From Actinomycetota bacterium (GTDB taxonomy: Bacteria; Actinomycetota; Thermoleophilia; RBG-16-64-13), in NCBI GenBank assembly GCA_023488925.1, contig JAMDDA010000076.1:1-10571 (forward strand): 10,571 bases of DNA, written 5' to 3'. Below the pieces are notes generated by a model. That model was not told the origin of the DNA and ran no database searches. It was given only the letters and a program-made list of their open reading frames with translations. This document shows positions 5,993-10,571 of the stretch, piece by piece (positions within the stretch are counted from its first letter, which is position 1; the number at the start of each line of letters is the position of its first letter). The position numbers were made by a program, and so were the translations under genes.

Positions 5993-7131
5993 CCGGAAGA
6001 TTCAACCGACGCGCCGCCGTATTGCCGGCGGTGCTCCTGCTCATGGCGGCGGTGGTGCTTGTCGCCACCGGTTGTGGAGGGAAAGGCACCACCAGTACGA
6101 CCGCCGCCGAAGCCACGACGACCTCGGCGGCCTCGGGGAGCACGGAATCCACGGCCGCGGCCGACGAGTTCGCCGGCCTGGAGCCCATCAAGCTCACCTA
6201 CGCCTTCTTCGCACCCGCCGGTACCTTCCCGGCCAAGCAGATGGAGGAGTGGGCAAAGCTGGTCAACGAACGCACCAAGGGAGTGGTGACCGTGGAGACC
6301 TTCCCGGGAGGGACGCTCCTCGACGCCCAGCAGATGTACGACGGCGTGCAACAGGGCGTGGCCGACATCGGGTTGGGCGCTCCGTCCTACGACCCGGGAC
6401 GCTTCCCTCTCACTTCGGGAGTGTCGCTGCCGGTGGGTTTCCCCAACTCGACCGTGGCCAGCTTGACTCTGTGGGATCTCTACAACGAGTTCAAGCCGAA
6501 AGAGTACGACGGCTTCAAGGTCCTGACCATGTTCACCACCGAGCCGGGCTACCTGATGACCAAAAAACCCGTACGCAGCTTGGCTGACCTGAAAGGAATG
6601 AAGCTGCGGGCGGCTGGTACCGGGGTGCCCGTTCTGCAGGCACTGGGGGCTGCGCCGGTGGGCATGGCCATGCCCGAGGTGCCCGAAGCGGTACAGACCG
6701 GCCTCATCGAGGGCACCATGACCTCGCGCGAGGTCCTCAAAGATTTCAAGTTGGCCGAGCAACTCAAGTACGTCACCGACTATCCCACGGTCGTCGTGAC
6801 CTTCGCCGCCGTCATGAAACAGGACGCCTTCGACAAGCTTCCGGCGCCCGTGCAAAAGGTCATGGACGATCTCGGGCGGGAAATGGCTCTCTGGACCGGC
6901 AAGTATCACGACAACGAGAACGTGGGCGGTGCGTTGCAGTGGGCCAAGGACACCCAGGGTCTGCAGATAGTGAGCCTCACCCCCGAAGAGAAAACCAAGT
7001 GGGACGACAAGCTCAAGCCCATGGTCGACGCCTGGATCAAGGACACCGACGCAAAGGGACTCCCCGGGAAGCAATTCATCGACAAGCTGTACGAGCTGCG
7101 TGACAAGAACGCGGCCGAAGCGGGTTCGTAA
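5989..7131 (+). CDS. dctP: TRAP transporter substrate-binding lipoprotein (DctP family)
   Basis: A 380-residue extracytoplasmic solute receptor. A signal peptide (AVLPAVLLLMAAVVLV) ends in the lipobox VATGC with Cys29, so the protein is lipid-anchored as expected for a cell without a true periplasm. A Thr/Ser/Ala-rich linker runs to about residue 62. The DctP fold follows, with FPGGTLLDAQQMYDGVQQGVADIG, then LADLKGMKLRAAGTG, whose Arg207 matches the arginine that clamps the substrate carboxylate, and MPEVPEAVQTGLIEG. Ligands of this family are usually organic acids. I chose ATG 5989 because AGGGGGG (5972-5978) is 10 nt away and the codon forms an ATGA overlap with the small frame upstream. 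ATG 5980 in the same frame is only 1 nt from that site. A strong hairpin follows the stop. Confidence 0.9.
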   Translation: MTGRFNRRAAVLPAVLLLMAAVVLVATGCGGKGTTSTTAAEATTTSAASGSTESTAAADEFAGLEPIKLTYAFFAPAGTFPAKQMEEWAKLVNERTKGVVTVETFPGGTLLDAQQMYDGVQQGVADIGLGAPSYDPGRFPLTSGVSLPVGFPNSTVASLTLWDLYNEFKPKEYDGFKVLTMFTTEPGYLMTKKPVRSLADLKGMKLRAAGTGVPVLQALGAAPVGMAMPEVPEAVQTGLIEGTMTSREVLKDFKLAEQLKYVTDYPTVVVTFAAVMKQDAFDKLPAPVQKVMDDLGREMALWTGKYHDNENVGGALQWAKDTQGLQIVSLTPEEKTKWDDKLKPMVDAWIKDTDAKGLPGKQFIDKLYELRDKNAAEAGS

Positions 7132-7142
7132 GCACCCGTACC

Positions 7143-7177
7143 GCGACTCGGGCCGGGAGTCTCCCGGCCCGAGTCGC
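7143..7177. promoter_or_regulatory. Perfect 17-bp-arm hairpin between dctP and dctQ
   Basis: The arms GCGACTCGGGCCGGGAG (7143-7159) and CTCCCGGCCCGAGTCGC (7161-7177) are perfectly complementary around a single T, so the RNA would form a stem of about 16 bp with a 3-nt loop. It begins 11 bp after the dctP stop and no T-run follows. It most likely acts as a partial terminator, or as a 3' end stabiliser of dctP mRNA, giving more binding protein than membrane subunits. That role is inferred, but such stoichiometric hairpins are known after binding-protein genes in transport operons. Confidence 0.8.
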
Positions 7178-7214
7178 GCCCAGCATCCACCTGCGACCGA
7201 AGGACACCACCCTG

Positions 7215-7715
7215 ATGCGACATCTCGACCGGTTCAACTCCCTGCTCAACCGGGGCATGGCCGGCGTGGCCGGCGTGACCCTGATCGCCATGATGGGCGT
7301 GACGGTGCTCGACATCTTCCTGCGGCTCTTCTCGCGACCTCTCACCGGCACATTCGAGATCGTGAGCTGGCTGGCCGCCGTAACGACGGCCTTCTCTCTC
7401 GGGTACACCCAGATCTACCGTCAGCACGTCGCCATCGATCTGGTGGTGAACAAGTTGGGTGCCCGGGCGTGTGCCTCCGTCGAGGCGGTGGTCAACGTCG
7501 TCTCTCTGGCGTTGTTCGCCGCCGTGGTCTACGAGATCATCGCCTACGCCGGCGGCCTCCGGGCCAGTGGCTCCCTCTCCGAGACGATGAAGGTCATCTA
7601 CTACCCCTGGGTATACCTGGTAGCCGTGGGGACCGTGGGCCTCGTCGTCGCCCTGCTCGCCGATTTCTTCCATTCCCTGCGCGAGTGTTTCCCTCGCGAA
7701 AAGAGTCTGTGGTAG
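7215..7715 (+). CDS. dctQ: TRAP transporter small membrane subunit (DctQ family)
   Basis: A 166-residue protein with four predicted transmembrane helices (about residues 15-37, 47-67, 88-110 and 130-150), the normal size and topology of DctQ. The family signature is visible in VTVLDIFLRLFSRPLTGTFEIVSW and in the loop YTQIYRQHVAIDLV before helix 3. It pairs with the large subunit to form the membrane part of a sodium-dependent secondary transporter that receives substrate from the binding lipoprotein. ATG 7215 follows AAGGA (7200-7204) with a 10-nt spacer. The gene lies 83 bp after dctP, across the hairpin, and 51 bp before dctM. Confidence 0.88.
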   Translation: MRHLDRFNSLLNRGMAGVAGVTLIAMMGVTVLDIFLRLFSRPLTGTFEIVSWLAAVTTAFSLGYTQIYRQHVAIDLVVNKLGARACASVEAVVNVVSLALFAAVVYEIIAYAGGLRASGSLSETMKVIYYPWVYLVAVGTVGLVVALLADFFHSLRECFPREKSLW

Positions 7716-7766
7716 GCGTGCGATGAAGCCACTCGCCCCACAGCCCCTGACGCCGGGAGGTCGGCC

Positions 7767-9068
7767 GTGAACCCCACTGCGGTAGCCGTCCTGGGCATCG
7801 CCTTGATGTTCGTGCTCATGCTCTTGCGCGTACCGGTCTCCTTCGCCATGCTGCTGGCCGGAGTCCTCGGCAACGCCTACCTGCTCTCCACGAACGTCTC
7901 CCTTCATCTGCTCTCCACGAACGTCTGGGGTCAGTTCGCCTCGTACAGCCTCAGCGTAGTGCCCCTCTTCGTCTTCATGGGCCAGATCACCTTCCACTCC
8001 GGGGCTACCGAGCGCTTGTACGACGCCGCCTACAAGTGGGTCGGGCGTCTCCCCGGGGGACTGGCCGGCACCACCATCCTGGCCAGCATGGGCTTCGCCG
8101 CCATCTGCGGCTCGAATTCGGCCACTACGGCCACCATGGGCACCATCGCTCTGCCGGAGATGAAGCGCTACAAGTACGACCGTGCCCTGAGCACGGGCGC
8201 CGTGGCCATCGGTGGCACCCTGGGGGTGGTCATCCCCCCGAGCGTGGTGCTCATCATCATCGCCGTGCAGACCGAGCAGTCCATCGCCAAGCTCTTTCTG
8301 GCCAACATCATCCCCGGGGTGATCCTCACGGGGCTGCTCCTGGCCACGGTTTTCATGATGGCCTTCCGCAACCCCGCGTTGGGGCCTCCCGGCAACCGCA
8401 CCACCCTCAAGGAGAAGATCGTCTCGCTCAACGGCGTGATCGACGCCCTGCTCCTCTTCGGACTGGTCATCGGCGGGATGTACGCCGGCTGGTTCACCCC
8501 CACTCAGGCGGGAGCCGCCGGGTCATTCGGGGCCATCGTCATCGGTCTGGCCCGCCGCTCGCTGACCCTGAAGGGATTCCGGCAGGCCGTCGCCGAGACT
8601 CTGCGCACCTCGGCCATGGTGGTGCTGCTCATCACCGGCGCCGTGCTCTTCGGCCGGTTCCTGACCGTGACGCGGCTCCCCTTCGACCTGGCCGAATGGG
8701 CCACCGGCCTGCCGATCCCGCCCCTGGGCATCCTGGGCGTGGTGCTGCTGATCTACCTCATCGGCGGTTGCCTCATGGACGCCCTGGGCTTCCTGGTCGT
8801 GACCATCCCCATCTTCTTCCCACTGGCCACCGCCCTGGGTTTCGATCCGGTGTGGTTCACCGTCGTCCTGACGCTGGTCACCACCATGGGCGCGGTGACG
8901 CCTCCGGTAGGCGTGAACGTCTACATCGTCAGCGGGCTGGCTCCGGATGTACCCATCCAGACCATTTTCCGCGGAGTGATGATCTTCCTGGTCGCCTACG
9001 CGCTCATCCTCATCCTCCTCGTGATATTCCCCCAGCTGGCGCTGGTCCTGCCGAACTCACTGATGTGA
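7767..9068 (+). CDS. dctM: TRAP transporter large membrane subunit (DctM family)
   Basis: A 433-residue polytopic membrane protein, normal length for DctM with about 11-12 helices. Diagnostic blocks include SYSLSVVPLFVFMGQI (near residues 57-72), ICGSNSATTATMGTIALPEM, ALSTGAVAIGGTLGVVIPPSV (near 142-162) and the late TMGAVTPPVGVNVYIVSGLA, which correspond to the two re-entrant hairpins carrying the sodium and substrate sites. It forms the transport channel together with DctQ. GTG 7767 has GGGAGG (7755-7760) 6 nt upstream. An in-frame internal duplication gives LLSTNV twice near residues 39-53, which I do not recall from typical members. The stop is 22 bp before the decarboxylase gene. Confidence 0.93.
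   Translation: MNPTAVAVLGIALMFVLMLLRVPVSFAMLLAGVLGNAYLLSTNVSLHLLSTNVWGQFASYSLSVVPLFVFMGQITFHSGATERLYDAAYKWVGRLPGGLAGTTILASMGFAAICGSNSATTATMGTIALPEMKRYKYDRALSTGAVAIGGTLGVVIPPSVVLIIIAVQTEQSIAKLFLANIIPGVILTGLLLATVFMMAFRNPALGPPGNRTTLKEKIVSLNGVIDALLLFGLVIGGMYAGWFTPTQAGAAGSFGAIVIGLARRSLTLKGFRQAVAETLRTSAMVVLLITGAVLFGRFLTVTRLPFDLAEWATGLPIPPLGILGVVLLIYLIGGCLMDALGFLVVTIPIFFPLATALGFDPVWFTVVLTLVTTMGAVTPPVGVNVYIVSGLAPDVPIQTIFRGVMIFLVAYALILILLVIFPQLALVLPNSLM
7881..7926 (+). repeat. 19-bp direct repeat inside dctM
   Basis: The sequence CTGCTCTCCACGAACGTCT occurs at 7881-7899 and again, unchanged, at 7908-7926. The 27-bp offset keeps the frame, so the protein reads LLSTNV, then SLH, then LLSTNV. It lies near the end of the first helix or in the following loop. 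A recent in-frame tandem duplication is the simplest explanation. Confidence 0.85.
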
Positions 9069-9090
9069 AGCACTCAGGAGACACACCGCC

Positions 9091-10498
9091 ATGGCCCGAT
9101 CCGCCGACACCCGTAAAAGCACGCCGCAAAGCTCGAGGGCCCGCTCTCGGCGCGAGGCGGCCCCTGCCCCCGTGGGCGACCTGGCCCGACGGGGGCTGGA
9201 CGACCTGCAAAGCATCGTGGCCTTCCTGGGCAAGCGCCGCTTGCTGGCCCGGGTAAAGACCGCGGTCGATCCCCACCTGGAGCTCGGGGGCGTAGCCCGC
9301 CGCTTCCACGGAGGCAAGGCCGTATACTTCGAGAAGACCAAGGGCAGCCCCCACCCCGTATTCACGGGCCTCTACTGGAACCGCGCTCTGCTCGCGGAGC
9401 TGTTCGGAGTCTCGCCGGAACAACTGCCCTTCTTGGTCGCCGACGCCGTGGCTCAATGGCAGCAGACCCCTCTGCACCCCGTGGTCGTGGCCGACGCGCC
9501 TGCCCAGGAAGTCGTAGAGGAGAGAGTCGACCTCAGCACCTTGCCCATCCCCAAGATGGGCCTGGAGGAAGGCGGCCCGTACCTGACCTCTTCGGTCGTC
9601 ATCGCCAAGGACCCGGACACCGGCGTCCGCAACGCTTCAATCATGCGCTTCATGGTGACCGGTCCCGACCGGCTGGGCTGTCTCATGGACATCGGCCGCC
9701 ATCTGCGCGACTACTACGAGCGGGCCGAGGCACGGGGCGAGCCTCTGGAAGTCACCATCAACAACGGAGTGGATCCGGCGGTGCACTTCGCCTCGGTCGT
9801 CCCGGGAAGTGCAGCCCCTCTCGAAAGCGACGAGCTCGGCATCGCGAGCCACCTTCTGGGCCGACCCCTGGAGCTCGTACCGGCGCGCACTGTGGGAGTG
9901 GAAGGCGTAGCCTCGGCCCAATTCATCCTCGAGGCGGAGATCCTCCCGCACGTGCGCGAGCCCGAAGGTCCCGCCGCGGAGGTCACCCTTGGGCTGCTAC
10001 TATACCAACCCCATTTGGCACACCATCGTCCCCGGCCAAGAGGTCTACAACGCTGTGGGCCTGGTGGCCGAGGCCAGCATTTTCCGGCTGGTCAGTCGCC
10101 AGATCCCCGGGGTGCTCGCCGTATACCTCTCCTACGGAGGCTGCGGCTTCTACCACGCGGTCGTGCAGCTCCGCAAGCATACCGAAGGCCTGCAGCGCAA
10201 CGCCATCCTGGCCACTTTCGGTGCCTTCCCCTCCCTGAAGCAGGTGACGGTTGTCGACGAGGACGTGGACATCTACGACCCGCAAGACGTGGAGTGGGCA
10301 CTGGCCACCCGCTTCCGTCCGGACCTGGACATCATCCTGATCCCCGAGGCGCGAGGCCACGAACTCAACCCGTCCACGGACGGGGGCATCGGCTGCAAGA
10401 TCGGCCTGGACGCCACGGCGCCCTCCCCTCGACCTTCGCACTTCGAACGGGTCGCTTTCCAGCCGGTGGATCTGGCGCAGTACGAGATCGAGGAGTAG
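9091..10498 (+). pseudogene. UbiD-family decarboxylase with a broken reading frame
   Basis: Across two frames this encodes about 468 residues of a UbiD-type, prenylated-FMN-dependent decarboxylase; relatives act on aromatic or unsaturated carboxylates. The first frame (ATG 9091, AGGAG at 9076-9080) gives residues 1-299 with the expected Asn181, Arg186 and His204 of the cofactor/metal region (NASIMRFMVTGPDRLGC) and the acidic motif REPEGP around residues 289-294. Similarity then jumps to the next frame, which carries the rest of the enzyme to TAG 10496-10498. The switch lies between about 9985 and 10010. In the UbiD sequences I know, about 20 residues separate the EGPxxExT motif from the I(W/Y)H block. 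Here there are about 7, so a small deletion not divisible by three is likely, rather than only one extra base. The gene may be dead, or the break may be an assembly error. No UbiX gene is visible. Confidence 0.8.
9989..10498 (+). CDS. C-terminal part of the UbiD decarboxylase, in the shifted frame
   Basis: This open segment of 169 residues begins in frame with TTG 9989 and GCYYTNPIWHTIVPGQE. It holds the C-terminal half of UbiD: the helix AEASIFRLVSRQIPGV, the strand pair AVYLSYGGCGFYHAVVQLRK, the conserved VVDEDVDIYDPQDVEWALATR, and the closing GGIGCKIGLDATAPSP. No ribosome binding site precedes TTG 9989, so it is unlikely to be translated on its own. It should be read as the continuation of the gene starting at 9091. 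Codon use and conservation look intact, which suggests that any break is recent or artificial. Confidence 0.7.
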   Translation: MGCYYTNPIWHTIVPGQEVYNAVGLVAEASIFRLVSRQIPGVLAVYLSYGGCGFYHAVVQLRKHTEGLQRNAILATFGAFPSLKQVTVVDEDVDIYDPQDVEWALATRFRPDLDIILIPEARGHELNPSTDGGIGCKIGLDATAPSPRPSHFERVAFQPVDLAQYEIEE

Positions 10499-10571
10499 TG
10501 GGGGGAGCAAGGACACGAAGCCGAGCGGAGGAGAGGCGGACGGGCAAGGGTGGACTACCTTCTCTGTCGGC

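Noticed and set aside
4642..7074. Very long open frame on the minus strand, opposite the dehydrogenase and dctP genes
   Set aside because: It is antisense to three well-recognised genes, is rich in His, Gly, Arg and Pro, shows no domain, and has no suitable start signals. It is the usual GC-driven shadow frame.
7723..7770. 15-codon frame ending in a GTGA overlap with dctM
   Set aside because: It has no convincing ribosome binding site and is very short. The overlap alone is likely by chance, and dctM has its own strong GGGAGG.
9985..9992. Programmed +1 ribosomal frameshift at ACCCTTGGG
   Set aside because: No in-frame stop or rare-codon pause lies at the site, and family residues also seem to be missing there. 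A deletion or sequence error explains it better.
9988..10571. Original UbiD frame staying open to the end of the window after the break
   Set aside because: After about 9987 its translation becomes rich in Arg, Pro and Gly with no UbiD similarity, while the neighbouring frame carries the clear UbiD C-terminus. The lack of a stop is a GC effect.
10550..10571. Possible start of the next gene at GTG 10550
   Set aside because: Only seven codons remain and the nearest purine-rich ribosome binding site (about 10527-10536) is 13-14 nt away. There is too little to support a gene.

Overview
The window looks like a chromosomal segment of a GC-rich bacterium, most likely a deep-branching Actinomycetota. 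This is a tentative assignment. It rests on the high GC content, frequent GTG starts behind strong Shine-Dalgarno sequences, and a binding-protein lipoprotein whose lipobox is followed by a long Ala/Ser/Thr-rich linker. No rRNA, tRNA, CRISPR array, phage gene or insertion sequence was seen.

Left part (1-2571): a DUF401-family membrane permease on the plus strand faces a lipoprotein of unknown function on the minus strand, with only 30 bp between their stops. The first 90 bases of the window are an exact inverted copy of an internal piece of the lipoprotein gene, so the permease lies between two identical inverted 90-bp repeats. A degenerate 36-bp tandem repeat sits just before the permease start.

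Middle (2572-2908): a gene-free divergent region carries a weak candidate promoter and a perfect 11-bp palindrome, a plausible operator for the regulator that follows.

Right part (2909-10498): one long plus-strand cluster. In order it holds a GntR/FCD regulator that appears to start at an ACG codon, an octopine/nopaline dehydrogenase-family enzyme, a 3-hydroxyacyl-CoA dehydrogenase-family enzyme, a possible 56-residue small protein that bridges to the next gene, the three TRAP transporter genes (binding lipoprotein, small and large membrane subunits), and a UbiD-family decarboxylase whose reading frame is broken near 9988. Most gaps are short, and two junctions overlap. A perfect 17-bp-arm hairpin lies between the binding protein and the membrane subunits and probably sets their expression ratio.

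Working model (inference): the TRAP system imports an organic, possibly hydroxylated or aromatic, carboxylate. The two NAD(P)-dependent dehydrogenases oxidise it or a derivative, the UbiD enzyme decarboxylates an intermediate, and the GntR protein responds to the substrate. The substrate cannot be read from the sequence. This combination of enzymes is the best candidate in the window for an undescribed catabolic pathway.
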